A stretch of 64,000 bases of DNA, taken from assembly GCF_011386835.1 (NCBI RefSeq), contig NC_088791.1, positions 8,184,998 to 8,248,997 on the forward strand, given 5' to 3'. How positions within the stretch are numbered: position 1 is the first letter of the stretch; every line of letters starts with the position of its first letter. The notes below the pieces were generated by a model that worked only from the letters and a program-made list of their open reading frames with translations, did not search any database and was not told the DNA's origin. This DNA is from Chrysemys picta bellii. Taxonomy: Eukaryota; Chordata; Testudines; Emydidae. Both the position numbers and the translations under genes were made by a program. Positions 37,872 to 48,297 of the stretch are shown here, piece after piece.

Positions 37872-37983
37872 AAGTATCAGGGGGTAGCCGTGTTAGTCTG
37901 TATCTACAAAAACAACAAGGAGTCTGGTGGCACCTTAAAGCATCCATCTGTTAGTCTTTAAGGTGCCACCAGACTCCTTGTTG
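37872..37983. mobile_element. Short foldback element, family 1 end type
   Basis: The element starts AGTATCAGGGGGTAGCC and holds two inverted arms (AACAAGGAGTCTGGTGGCAC and its complement). It is flanked by an exact 12-bp direct repeat, TTTGTGTCTGTT, at 37860-37871 and 37984-37995. It shares its end sequence with the elements at 0.9 and 36.6 kb but lacks the CTGAAGA/GAAA core. Confidence 0.82.
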
Positions 37984-38256
37984 TTTGTGTCTGTTGTAAC
38001 TTATTTCCACTCCCTGCTGGGATCAACTTCCTCCCATTGCCCAGTACGTTCTGCTGATGATGCCACCCTGTGCTTGTGACATCATCACCATTTCCATGGG
38101 AGAGACCTGTGATGTCACAGCGCGGAAGGGCTCAGAGGAGCAGGATCAGCTTAATTTAAGCAACGCTTTTCTAAAAAGGTTGGTAACATAGCAAACTGGC
38201 GGATGTGGGCATGTGCGTGCCACTGCCATAAGCGAATGGAAGAGAAGTCCCCCTAC

Positions 38257-38427
38257 CTGTTGTGATTTTACACCAACGCTCACATGTGAATTTGGATTTA
38301 AACCGATTGCTGTTCCCTCCACAGCCTCCAAACACGAACGGCCTGCAGGCGTTGGCTTCTCCATGGTAATACCAGAGCAACGTGTAGTGCAGGCAGGAGC
38401 CCTCGTCCATAGGCAGCCGACAAGGGT
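38257..38427 (-). CDS. COL7A1-like: Kunitz/BPTI domain exon, 171 nt, phase 1-1
   Basis: One exon encodes a complete Kunitz domain, from acceptor TTTCATTTCAG to donor GTAGGG. Cysteine spacing is C-x8-C-x15-C-x7-C-x12-C-x3-C, the exact Kunitz pattern. The motifs DPCRLPMDEGSC, WYYH, FVFGGCGGNSNRF and CERWC are very close to the C-terminal Kunitz domain of COL7A1 (DPCSLPLDEGSC, GGCGGNANRF as recalled). A Leu follows the second Cys, at the inhibitory P1 position, so trypsin inhibition is not expected. Kunitz domains are typically carried by phase 1-1 exons, as here. If the donor is not used, the frame runs on for 27 codons to a stop near 38171; a separate short last exon is more likely but was not identified. 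Confidence 0.94.
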
Positions 38428-38569
38428 CTGAAATGAAACAGGTCCCCACCAAATGATCGACGCCGGAAGGGAAAGCAACGGGCCAGATGCTGCCCCCTTA
38501 CTCCCGCTGAGCAGCGGCTTACTGCGTAAATAGCCCTGTTCATTTCAATGGGGATTCACAGGGAGTAAG

Positions 38570-38655
38570 GCAGGCCAGGATCCTCAAAGGGATTTAGGCC
38601 CCTAACTTTCAAGGGGAGTTAGGAGCCTAAATACCTTCCAGGATCTGGGCCTGAC
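38570..38655. repeat. Palindromic repeat (GGCCCAGATCCTCAAAGG type)
   Basis: CCAGGATCCTCAAAGGGATT and TAAATACCTTCCAGGATCTG face each other. Related copies: 17938-18018, 22740-22802, 28755-28830, 31757-31850 and 47740-47870. Confidence 0.72.
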
Positions 38656-39103
38656 TGCTTCCCAGGGCAGAATCCTGCCCTATGTGAGTTTTCCAATGAG
38701 GTGTCCAGGCCAGCACCTTGCTCCACAAGTCGCACCATTGAGTTCAATAGGATAACTCACAGAGAAAGGTACTGCACAATGTAAGCAAGGGGGGCAGGAT
38801 CGGGGCCATCAGGAGTGGCGCGTGTGTGGCCACGAGCTGGCATGGCAGGTTGGCTTGTGCTAGATGAATAGGATACTCAGGAAAATGAATGAAGTGCTGA
38901 GCAAACTTCCCCTCCAGGCAGTTCTGGCAATGCACTGACCTGCCTCAAAGCCCGCGATTCCTGCCGGCAGCCCCATCCCAACCTGCAACGCCCCCCGTGG
39001 CTCCAGCTCAGAGACGGTCAGGGCAGCTGAACTGCCTCATGGATTTTTTGCAGACGGGGGCTAAAACATCTCACTGTCCGCAAGCATCCAAGTCAGTTTT
39101 ATG

Positions 39104-39292
39104 GAGGGGGATAGCTCAGTGGTTTGAGCATTAGCCTGCTAAACCCAGGGTTATGAGTTCAATCCCTGAGGGGGATGTTTAGGGATCTGGAGCAAAATCA
39201 GTACTTGGTTTTGCCTAGTGAAGGCAGGGGGCTAGACTCAGTGACCTTTCAAGGTCCCTTCTAGTTCTATGAGATAGGTATATCTCCATATA
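39104..39292 (+). mobile_element. tRNA-derived SINE (cryptodiran type)
   Basis: A box GATAGCTCAGTGG and B box GAGTTCAATCCC are followed by the tail GAAGGCAGGGGGCTAGACTC and GTTCTATGAGATAGGTATAT. It lies in the intergenic or 3' flank next to the Kunitz exon, plus strand, opposite to the collagen gene. Confidence 0.9.
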
Positions 39293-40815
39293 TTATCTCG
39301 GCAGGAAATCAGATTTCCAGTGGTTGGCAAGCAAGAGAACGCTTTTCTGCCGTAGACCTCGCAAACGCCACTAGGTGCTAGCCTAGGTCTTCCTAGGGGG
39401 CCCATCCCCAGAGCGTCTGATCTCCAAACGTGCAGCTGAACCCTGCCACTGTTGAACTCTGCTGAAGGCTCTTTGTGGCACTCACTGACCCCAGCAGCAG
39501 GGCCACTCAGGCTGGATGGACAACATTGTCGCAGGGGGCAGCAGGTTGCAATTAGTTATCTCAATTATCTCAACAACTGGGGAAAGTCCGGCTCCTAAGT
39601 TCATCTGCTTCGTGCAGGAGGAGAGAGACCGAGATTTCCCGTGGCGCTAGTTAGCAGGGGTAACTGTTTCCATGTGTGTGTCCCCTTGAGCTCAATTTTC
39701 AAAAGCACTTCCTCTCCTGAAAGTGACTTCCCTAAATGCCATTTAATTCAGTGCATTTCACCTTCTAATGGGCGGCGGGCATGTCGCTGCTCGCGCCGAG
39801 CCTGAGCCATTAGCTGCTTATCACTGGGAGCTGCAGAGAAAGCAAATGGAAATCACAGTTAATGAGGGCGTGCAAATAAATCAGCCGCGATTTAAATATT
39901 GATCGTTGCAGGTTTACATGGTTTTCCGTCGTATAACAAGCTCTTGATAAATGTCACAGAACAACTGGTGAGAGGTGGCAATAAAATCCTTAATGGCTTT
40001 TAACAATTCAGTCAGAAAGGTCAGATGTTAGAGAACACTGAAGTCTCTGTGGTGTTTGTGGGAGAAGGGAGATAAATGTCTGATTGGGGTTCTGTAAATT
40101 GGAGAGGTTTGAAAAGCCAGTAGCGACGGTAATCCAGCAATAATAGCCGCCTGACTGCAGAATCCTGTTAGCGTTTAGAATGCCTGTCCACACTCATCAC
40201 CTAGCAAACCCATTTGTGTGCCCTGTTGCTGGCAAACCAGGCTCTAATGGGGTTGCCAGCTGGAGACAGCTACAGCTGTGATTCAATAACATGGAGTCCG
40301 GGCCCCTGATCTCAAACTCCCGAGATCCAAAATGTTTCTTTAAAGTAAATTTAGACCCAGACAGGTGATGCCATCAATGTGTGATAAAGACCCCGAAATG
40401 GAGAAGGCAGCTCCTTAGCAGGGAGGCTGCAAAATTTGGATTCAGAGACCGTGTTGGGTGATATTTGGATTTAGCTCATAGTAAGATACGGGCCATCCGT
40501 AACTGGGTTTCTATTTCAAGCACTCTTCCCCAAAACTCAGGGTAGTTTGGCCGGAGGAGGTCGGTCCAGGCCTGTCTCCAGATGTTGGGGCTCTTTTCTT
40601 TAATGAGTCTTGTAAACTTTGCTTCCATTACATGAATGAAGAGAAGTGGTGGCAGGTTTGTGAGCCAGCTCCAGCCTAGAATGCGATAGGTGCAGTTAGG
40701 TATGAAACCTCCCAGGAAGGCAGGTGCCCCTTGAAAATAAAGCACAATGGGTTTAAAAAAAAAAAAAAGGGAAGGGAAGTTTCTTTGTTGCTTTGCACCA
40801 TCTGTGAAAAGTCTC
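39293..40815. other. Collagen intron stretch, no feature
   Basis: Part of the 7-kb intron between the Kunitz and linker exons. No repeat family recognised except simple A-rich DNA at 40754-40768. Confidence 0.55.
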
Positions 40816-40819
40816 TCAG

Positions 40820-41060
40820 GGGACGTCTACATTTAAACCTCTCCAGCGGCGCTGACACTGCCTGTGCCGACGGGCGTAGGTAACCCACCTCCCCAAGAGG
40901 CGATAGCTAGGTCGACAGAAGAATTCTTCCATCCACCTAGCGCTGTCTACGGTGGTTACATCACCAGAGCTACTTCTCTCAGGGGGGATGAGTTTTTCAC
41001 ACCTCTGAAGGACGTAGTTATGCCGATGGAAGCTGCCTGTGGAGACCAGCCCTCGGAAAC
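40820..41060. mobile_element. Short DNA-element relic
   Basis: GGGGACGTCTACATT at the start, GACAGAAGAATTCTTCCATC in the middle and GTTTTTCACACCTCTGAAGG towards the end follow the same order as at 4.1 kb. Confidence 0.7.
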
Positions 41061-41559
41061 CCAGGCATTCTGTTTCCATCTGCATCTCAATTGTTGCTAT
41101 TTTGAAGGCGCCTCTCACTGCAGTACCTATGGGCAGGGTTAGACACTATGCCCATTTTGTGGTGCGATATGGGGCCCACATGATTTTGGGCGGCAGATGC
41201 AGTGACATGAGGTCACGAAGCGAGGGGGTGCAACAGGCCACACGCCAACCACCGCTGGGATTGTGTATCTGGTTAGAGGGGCAGTCGCCTGAACCGCTTC
41301 CAAAGAGCTTGGCTCAGTCTGTGTCCCCACAGCAGCAGATTTTCTGCTGTGGACATGGTACTGGCACAGCCACACTTCCTATGCTGCCTTTTAGTGCCTC
41401 CTCGGAAAAATCTGGGCCGCTTTCCCACAGTGGTGTAGCGCTGTGATTCTGCTGAGTTCAGTGCCATTAGTCTGGATTTACACTGGTATGTTGCACAGGC
41501 GCCGCTGGGTGGCTGCTCCACCCCCACTCCACCCGAGGCCCCGCCCCACTCCGCCCCTT

Positions 41560-41715
41560 CCCCCAAAGCCCCACCCTCCCTCCGCCTCTTCCTGCCACTG
41601 CTCCACCCTTTCCCCCAAAGCCCCACCCTCCCTCCGCCTCTTCCTGCCACCGCTCCACCCTTTCCCCCAAAGCCCCACCCTCCCTCCGCCTCTTCCTGCC
41701 CCGCTCTGCCCCTCT
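41560..41715. repeat. 52-bp tandem repeat, three units
   Basis: Units start at 41560, 41612 and 41664 with CCCCCAAAGCCCCACCCTCC and vary at few positions (third unit most different). The reverse strand is G-rich. The 100+-codon frames over it are repeat artefacts. Confidence 0.93.
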
Positions 41716-41819
41716 CTGAATATGCCCCACCCTCGCTCCACCTCTTCCCACCCCCACTCTGTCCCCTCCCCCCAGAGCCTCCCGCCTGCCACAGAACAGC
41801 TGACAGACCCTGGTCGTCG

Positions 41820-42010
41820 GCAGGCAGGATTGAACCAGGGACCGCTGGAGCTTAGTGCATGAGCCTCTACAGCATGAGGTAAAAGTCACCTGGCTGTTAG
41901 CTAAGGCTGTAGAGCAGACTCATTAATCTCTCTCTCTAAGTGGTCTCGGTGCCACTAGATGGGACAGAACACCACACCCAGAAGGTGTGGGGTTACAGTA
42001 GCACCCATTG
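41820..42010 (-). mobile_element. tRNA-like SINE, minus strand
   Basis: In complement it has a B-box-like CCTGGTTCAATCCTG and an A-box-like part with GAGGCTCATGCACTAAG. A noncoding body with a repeated ACCCAGAAGGTGTGGGG end follows. The family is not named here. Confidence 0.55.
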
Positions 42011-42689
42011 GTTTTTTTTCTGTGGGTGCTCCTATGGTATGTTGGAGGAACATCAGGCCCAGTGTACCTCTGTCCCCCTGAATCGCTTGCTCATGTACAG
42101 CTATTTTCTGGCATGAAAAGCCCACCCAGAGTCTGCAATGAGCCCAGCGTGCTACACCTGCCTCCATCCTCACCCCCGCTCTTTTCCTCTCCACAGGGTC
42201 GGAGCCTGGCCGCAACGCCTGGCCTCTCCTAAGAGCCTCTGATTACGATGCAATTTCACAGCCGCCGAAAGCAGCGTGTCAAGGAGTCTGGACAAAAAAC
42301 CGAAACAAAACAAACTCCCCCCACTTCGGCGTTGCTATTAACCCGGGAGCAGCACTCCTAGCACACCCACTCCCAGCTCTCTGCGGAGGGAAATTACTGC
42401 TGATTGCAATGGAGATGAGGGAACGGCCCCCTGCCCCTTTCCAGTAACGAGCAAGTACGGATAGTTCCTGCGCGGCAGGGGATTCAGACAGGACAGGAAG
42501 CAAAGAACAGATTGTGGATTTTCCTTTACAGGTGCTTAATAATCATTAAGACCTAGCACTTCTATAGCGCTTGTCCTCCATAGAGCGCAATGCTTTACAA
42601 AGGTCAGTACCAGGTACATATGTTTCATTATCCTGTACAATACATGAGACAATAGGAATAGGACCTAGAAGTTCAGGGTTCCTAATAAC

Positions 42690-42990
42690 TGGGGGCAGGT
42701 CTTCACTACCCACTGGATTGACAGGTAGGGATCGATCTATCGGGGATCGATTTATCGCATCTTGTCTAGACGCGGATAAATTGATCCCCAAACGTGCTCC
42801 CCGTCGACTCTGGAACTCCAGTTCGCAAGAGGCGGAAGCGGAGTCGACGGGGGAGCGGCAGCAGTCGACTTGCCACAGTCCTCACAGCCAGGTAAATTGA
42901 CCTAAGATACGCTGACTTCAGCTACGCTATTTGCGTAGCTGAAGTTGGCGTATCTTAGGTCGACCCCCACCAGTGTAGACCAGGGCTAAG
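42690..42990. mobile_element. TIR element with GATCGATTTATCG
   Basis: The right end is CAGTGTAGACCAGGGCTAAG; the left end is degraded (CAGGTCTTCACTACCC). It contains GGGATCGATTTATCGC, GTCGACGGGGGAGC and GACCTAAGATACGC. It is the same family as 48298-48598 but the opposite way round. Confidence 0.82.
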
Positions 42991-43396
42991 TCTCCCAAGC
43001 CTATGCTAGTATTAAGTGGGTTGGGTTAAATCACATCTAAACTGCTGTGACCGCCACCCCTCATGAAGATAGTTGTGAGAGACAACTCATCAGCCCCACC
43101 TAAGACACAGCAGGTATAGACGCCCACCCGTAAGTCAGACTTTGTGGGCAGAGAGCACCACCGGGCAAGGTCTTTGGGTTTGCTGCCACTTGAAACACTA
43201 CAACAGAACAGTTGCAGCTGCCTGGCTGTAGCCTTTGGGTGTAGACACTACCTACGCCCACAGGAGGCGTGCTCCCATCAGTGTAGGATACAGATTTTTC
43301 ACACCCCTGAGTGACGTAGCTGGGTCCAACTAACTTTTTAGTGTAGATCAGGCTTTTGTGTGTCTGGCTCTGTGTTGGTGGGACAAGATGGGGGAC

Positions 43397-43676
43397 CATA
43401 GGTGCCAATTCCGTGGGTGCTCTGGTGCTGGAGCACCCATGGAAAAAAAATAATGGGTGCTCAGCACCCACCAGCTACAGCTGTTTGGCAGCTCGGGGAG
43501 GGCTTTGGGGGAGAACGGACAGCAGTGAGTGGTGGGCGGGCAGAGGCCTCAGAGGAGGGGTGGAGTGGGGGCGGGAAGAGGCAGGGGGAGGGCGGAGCAT
43601 TGGAGGGAAGGGGCGGAGTGGGGGCGGGGCATCAGGGTGGAGTACCCCCTGGGAAAAATAAAAGCCAGTACCTATG
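43397..43676. mobile_element. CATAGGTGCC element copy
   Basis: CATAGGTGCCAATTCC and CCAGTACCTATG are the inverted ends, with the GTGCTCAGCACCCACC core and a G-rich body. The flanking 8 bases do not match, so the duplication has decayed or the end is rearranged. Confidence 0.75.
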
Positions 43677-43745
43677 AATGGACCTACTTCTGATGGTGAG
43701 AGAGACAAGCTTTCAAGCTACAAAGAACTCTTCCTCAGGTCTGGA

Positions 43746-43789
43746 GGGAGACCCGAAGAAGAGCTGTGTAGCTCGAAAGCTTGTCTCTC
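43746..43789 (+). ncRNA. Hammerhead-ribozyme-like motif, family 2
   Basis: Stem I is GGGAGAC (43746-43752) with GUCUCUC (43783-43789), seven pairs including one G-U. The core reads CCGAAGA, a U-to-C change from CUGAAGA. One extra A follows, then stem II GAGCU-GUGU-AGCUC, GAAA (43775-43778) and GCUU. The opposite arm, minus strand about 43699-43742, keeps an intact CUGAGGA core. The layout equals that at 36.6 kb with different stem sequences. Confidence 0.45.
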
Positions 43790-44454
43790 TCGCCCGCAGA
43801 AGTTGGTCCGCTAAAAGACATTGCCTCACCTACCTTGTCTCTCTAATATCCTGGGACTGACACAGCTACACTAGCACATACAATCTGTGTTGGTGGGACA
43901 GAGCCATCACACCCAGAGAGACACAGGGACAGAAGCAAGACAGCAGCAGCAGAGAGAAAGCTGAGCAGACACAGCCTGGAAGCACAGTAACGCAATCCTG
44001 AGATAAAAGTTAGAGAAAAAGCATTCTGGGTACAGAGCGTTGGCTAGAAAGGCAGGCTGCAGACAGTTAACAAAGGAACTGTCTCCTGCTGTTTGAGATC
44101 TATATCAGTTTGCCATCCAGAGGTTCTTTTCCCCATAGATTTAAGGACCAATGCTGAGGCCAGGGAACCATGTCCCCCCGGCTTTTTAATAAAAGAATCA
44201 TAAGAGCAGAATTCATGTCCCTGCAGATTCCCTCTCCCTCCCCCGCAGAATAATAGATTCTGCCCTGGAGGTGCTGCAATTACACCTTTTGCCCACCAGG
44301 GGCTGCTGTGGTGCCATAAGAGAGGGCAGCTGGCTCACCCCAGAGCAGCCAGCCGCAGAGAGGGAGGGGAGACTTTGGCCTTGACCCCCTTCCCCCCCAC
44401 ACACACACTTCTACAAAGGGTCCAGCGCCCTTGGCCAGAAGGACAATTAAGATC

Positions 44455-45078
44455 ATCTAGCTGGACTAAGATCATTTAGTTGGAGATTAGGTCCTGTTTT
44501 GAGCAGGGGGTTGGACTGGATGTCCTCCTGAGGTCCCTTCCAACCCTGATAGAGTCATAGAGTCATAGACTTTAAGGTCAGAAGGGACCATTATGATCGT
44601 CTAGTCTGATCTCCTGCCCAACGCAGGCCACAGAATCTCACCCACCCACTCCTGTAATAAACCCCTAACCTATGTCTGAGCTACTGAAGTCCTCAAATCA
44701 TGGTTTAAAGACTTCAAGGTGCAGAGAATCCTCCACCAAGTGACCCATGCCCCACTCAGCAGAGGAAGGCGAAAACCCCCCAGGGCCTCTGGAATGAGGA
44801 TTCCTTCCCGACCCCAAATATGGCGATCAGCTAAAACCTGGGCAAGACTCACCAGCCAGACAACCAGGAAAGAATTCTCTGTAGTAACTCAGATCCCACC
44901 CCATCTAACATCCCATCGGGCATATTTACCGCTAATAGTCAAAGATCAATTAATTGCCAAAATTAGGCTATCCCATCATACCATCCCCTCCATAAACTTA
45001 TCAAGCTTAGTCTTGAAGCCAGATATGTCTTTTGCCCCCACTGCTCCCCTTGGAAGGCTGATATTCTATGATTCTATG
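44455..45078 (+). mobile_element. CR1 3' end split by a second CR1
   Basis: The plus-strand CR1 end GGTTGGACTGGATGTCCTCC...CCAACCCTGAT stops at 44551 and resumes at about 45059 with ATATTCTATGATTCTATGA. The block between is a different CR1 in the opposite orientation (next entry). Confidence 0.82.
44552..45058 (-). mobile_element. CR1 3' fragment nested in a CR1 tail
   Basis: The minus-strand CR1 3' end appears in complement as GTCATAGACTTTAAGGTCAG...GATCGTCTAGTCTGATC. It continues into about 400 bp of noncoding CR1-like sequence (AATTCTCTGTAGTAACTCAG) and ends near GGAAGGCTG. It sits precisely between the two parts of the plus-strand CR1 tail. Confidence 0.78.
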
Positions 45079-45513
45079 ACCTGCGCATGACACAGGCCAG
45101 AGAACTTCATCCAGTAATTCCCACATCTAGTCCTACAGCTTGGCTGGACTGAAGTTTTACCTCCCCCCGTTTCCAGGGCAGATTGCAGCCTACACTCAGT
45201 GATGGTCCTGGTCTTCCACCTTACCAACACACTCATACAGCCTATGGGACCATAGTTGCAGCTAGTTACAGGTTTGTTTCCCAACAATCATCTCTGAACT
45301 GTTTCCATTCATGGTCTTCCAACCCTGGCTGTCCTTCCTGGCTTTCCAGTCCCATGCCATCAGACTTCCTGATTGGCCCTAGTTCCATCGGTACACTGGG
45401 AAGCGGTCTTATAACTACAGTTCCCAGGTTGCCGTGGATGAGGTGGGGAGGGGGGTCGTCGTCAATTGTAGCCAAAGCTAAAACGCACACACAACCACAT
45501 CAAAATAAATTAC

Positions 45514-45714
45514 CGGGCATAAATGGAGTCGATTCCATGATAGGCATTTCTAGTTCCGTCGTATTCTGTATTTCACGAAGTAATTCTTGTTGAGCTTTAT
45601 CGGCCTTCCCTATGAGTTCTGGCGATTGAAAATTCTCTTTGATATTCCTGCCGATTTCTCCGGGAGAGTCTGCACCCAGGTCTGCAGATTTAATTAGTAA
45701 GTGAAAGTCTTTCC
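45514..45714 (-). CDS. COL7A1-like: NC2 acidic linker exon, about 201 nt, phase 1-1
   Basis: The exon ends at a GTAATT donor in phase 1 and joins the Kunitz exon (split codon G|AC gives Asp). Reading minus, it begins GKDFHLLIKSADLGADSPGE and ends ESTPFMP, with a Gln/Glu-rich helical stretch (KADKAQQELLREIQ) between. Two acceptors keep the frame: TTTTCATTCAG at 45715 (201 nt, better pyrimidine tract) or AATCTGCAG at 45682 (168 nt, start 45681). The stretch K-S-A-D-L-G-A-D sits where human collagen VII has its BMP1 cleavage site (Y-A-A|D-T-A-G), so an Ala|Asp site may be kept. The linker itself is poorly conserved. Confidence 0.76.
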
Positions 45715-46673
45715 CTGAATGAAAAGTATTGGTACAGATTGGAGAGGGGATCTCAGCAATCCCATGATGGCAGAAATCTATAGACAATGGTAGGAGAAGT
45801 CTAACTTCAAACCACATAGAGTTCTACAGCCATGTCATTTATTGGGGAAAGATAATCCTGGCTAATACTTCAGTTGAGTACGAGTAAAAAGGGACACTCA
45901 AGTTATGTAGATCGAAAGCTGGATCTGCAGTGTGCACCAACCCAAACTTCACAGCTGTGTCAGAAACGAAGCTGGTTGAACAGTGCAAGGCAGGGCATGG
46001 ATGTGTGCACACGCCCGAACACATGGCCCAGTACTGAATGGCTGATTGGGCCAATCCCATTCCAGCTCTGTGTTGCTCACTCGTGAGGAATCTTTGCACC
46101 ATTGATGGGTTGATCACACAAAATGGTGGGAGGTTGCTGCTTTTATGTACAAATCCAAGGGGAGTGTGCGAGTGCACCAGGGTGCTCACATGGGAACAAG
46201 AGCAGTCACTACATGTTCCACTGTTTAAAACGCAAAGGTGGCCGAGGAGTAAGGGGGCCGAAGCTGGGGCCAGAGCTGGGGGCAGGGAAGGGGCTGGAAG
46301 TGAAGCCCCGGCTGGGAGCTGAGGCTGGCAGCTAGGGCCCTGAGCGTGGAGCCCTGGGTGCAGAGCCGGTCACCCGGACCCCAGACATGGGGTCAACAGC
46401 TGGGGCGGCCGGGAGCAGAGTCCGGGGTGTAGGGCCAGCAGGTGTGGGGTGGACAGCTGCCAGGGCTGGGGCCAGGAGAGAAGCTGGGTGGTTCTCCCTC
46501 CCCGCCCTCCATGGGGGCTGGCCCAGGCCCCAGCCACACACCCCCAAACATTCCTCCATGCCCCCCAGCTTGGGAACCTCTGACCTAGAGGCTCCAGAGG
46601 ACACTTGAATTGTTTTTCCAGCATGGGACAAAACTTCAAAGGTGAGACTGAGGGAGCCCCCACATCAGAATAC

Positions 46674-46760
46674 CCCATAGCTCAGTGATTAGGGCACTTC
46701 CTGAGAAGCTGGAGCTCCCCTCGTTCAAATTCCCTTCTTCTCATTTGGCAAAGGGGGAAC
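46674..46760 (+). mobile_element. tRNA-like SINE head
   Basis: CCATAGCTCAGTGATTAGGG (A box) and CGTTCAAATTCCC (B box) are correctly spaced. A head in the opposite direction occurs near 47530-47570 (AGCCTAGTGGTTAGAGCAC in complement), with an AT-rich block between. Confidence 0.6.
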
Positions 46761-46789
46761 TGAACCTACTATTTAGGGTTTTCTGAATT

Positions 46790-47470
46790 TAAGGTAGTGG
46801 CAATTTAAAAATTTTTTTAGGGGGGGTTAGGAATAAATGAATAGGGATAAAGGATTTTTGTTTGATATATGATTGGTATAAACAAGCGTGTTTTTACTTC
46901 AAATTACTTTTTAAATAGATTTTAAGCACATACACATATACGTTATAGCAACAGGTTTAGAGCACTTTAAATATTATAGTTACTTAAACTTTGAGATGGT
47001 TTTGAGAGATTAACAGCCGGGCTTCCGGGGGCCCTCCTTCCGTCCAGCTGCTGGGGAGTTTAAGTGTTAGCTTTTGGCTTGAAGAAAAGATTTTTTGGAT
47101 TGCTTTAAGGTGTATTTTTATTTCATTTTTTATAGTTAATATAAATAAAGTATATTCTTTATAGTGATTTTTAATGAGTTATTATAGTAATCCCTACTGG
47201 ATTACTAATTTTTTTTTGTTTTAGCAAATTATTTATTTTTTATTAGTAAAGTATTTTAGTTATAATAATAATAAAATGTATATGTTAGGGGTATTTCAAA
47301 TTAAGGTTGCTGATTTTTATTTTTTTTATTTTTAAGGTATATTAATTTTTTGATATTTTTTTATTTTGATTAGTAAGACTGCAGGCATGCAGCTATTTGG
47401 CTTTGCTTTTTAGGGTTTTAAAAATTATTTTAGCTATGTGGTATTTGGTTTTTAGCTAGCAGTGGCTGGA
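46790..47470. repeat. AT-rich block
   Basis: About 700 bp of strongly AT-rich DNA (TTTTTTATTTTTAAGG and similar), lying between tRNA-like sequences facing each other. No gene or promoter can be supported. Confidence 0.7.
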
Positions 47471-47928
47471 CACACAAAATGGCTGACGGCTGTAATGTCA
47501 AATTTAATTCTCCCATAACACCACATCCCAGGTATGTGCTCTAACCACTAGGCTAAAAGTTATAGGGGATCTGCCCCCTCCTCCACTTGCCTTCAGGAGA
47601 GGGGTTCCTAGCTGCAGACTGCTGTGAGAGGGGGCAGGGCTTAGGACACACCCCTCTCATGAGCACCTCCCATTGGCTAGTATAGGCAGGGCACCACCTA
47701 GCATGCTGGTTTTCATGGATCGCGTTCTTAGGTGCCTCTCTCTCCACTTCATTGTATAGGAAGTGTAGACACCTAACTCAGACTTTGTGCATTCCAGTGA
47801 TTTTCTAGGTGCTCAGAAGTTAGGCATTACAACACCTAAGTCGTTTTGTGGATCTGGGCCCATGTCTTTTATTTGACTGTAAAACTCCATGTGTGTTTTC
47901 CAGGTTACATACATGATAACAAACTTAC

Positions 47929-47967
47929 CGCGGTTTATGGGCGTTCGTCCCAACTCACCTGCACAAA
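47929..47967 (-). CDS. COL7A1-like: NC2 Cys-x-Cys exon, 39 nt, phase 1-1
   Basis: A strong acceptor (CTATCTTTGCAG) and donor (GTAAGTTTG) bound 39 nt. Of the three frames, only the phase-1 frame is open. It reads V-CAGELGRTPINR, where the first codon is split with the 49-nt exon. The junction makes K-C-V-C-A-G-E-L, equivalent to H-C-A-C-Q-G-Q-F in human COL7A1 as recalled. In collagen VII, NC2 cysteines help hold the antiparallel tail-to-tail dimer. Small size makes this exon easy to miss with automatic gene finders. Confidence 0.82.
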
Positions 47968-48297
47968 CTGCAAAGATAGAAAAGAAAGGGATTCATGAAT
48001 AAAGCAAACACAAAACCAGGTAAGCCAAGGCATTGTGGGGTCAGAGGCAGGGTTAGGGGTGGGCAAAGATTTTCCATCAAAACTTTTTTTTCGATGGAAA
48101 AGTCAGATTTTCAACTAAATGAAAATGTTCACAGAAAGTCTCTGCTTTGCTCAAAAATGTTCAGTGTTTTTGTTCAATAACTGAAAACTTTTCCATGAAA
48201 AGTCAACAATTTCCATGGAGAAGAAAACAAAAATTGCAGCCAGTTCCAGTTAGTCTTAATAAGACATGTCATTGACAAGAAGGAAGGAATTAATGTC

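Larger units (their letters stand above)
43386..43883. mobile_element. Foldback retroelement relic, family 2, hosting a DNA element
   Basis: A 17-bp exact direct repeat, TCTGTGTTGGTGGGACA, brackets this block (43369-43385 and 43884-43900). Its right part (about 43690-43883) has inverted arms with GAGAGACAAGCTTTC and GAAAGCTTGTCTCTC, and ends with ACACAGCTACACTAGCAC, resembling the family 1 tail ACACGGCTAC. The left part holds an unrelated CATAGGTGCC element (43397-43676), so one is nested in the other. Both arms show a hammerhead-like layout with stems different from family 1. Confidence 0.72.

Noticed and set aside
38257..38427. Free Kunitz inhibitor or toxin-like gene
   Set aside because: The phase-1 join to the linker exon and the collagen exons upstream show it is a collagen domain; no signal peptide exon is present.
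41467..41889. 139-140-codon frames on both strands
   Set aside because: They translate the 52-bp tandem repeat in several frames.
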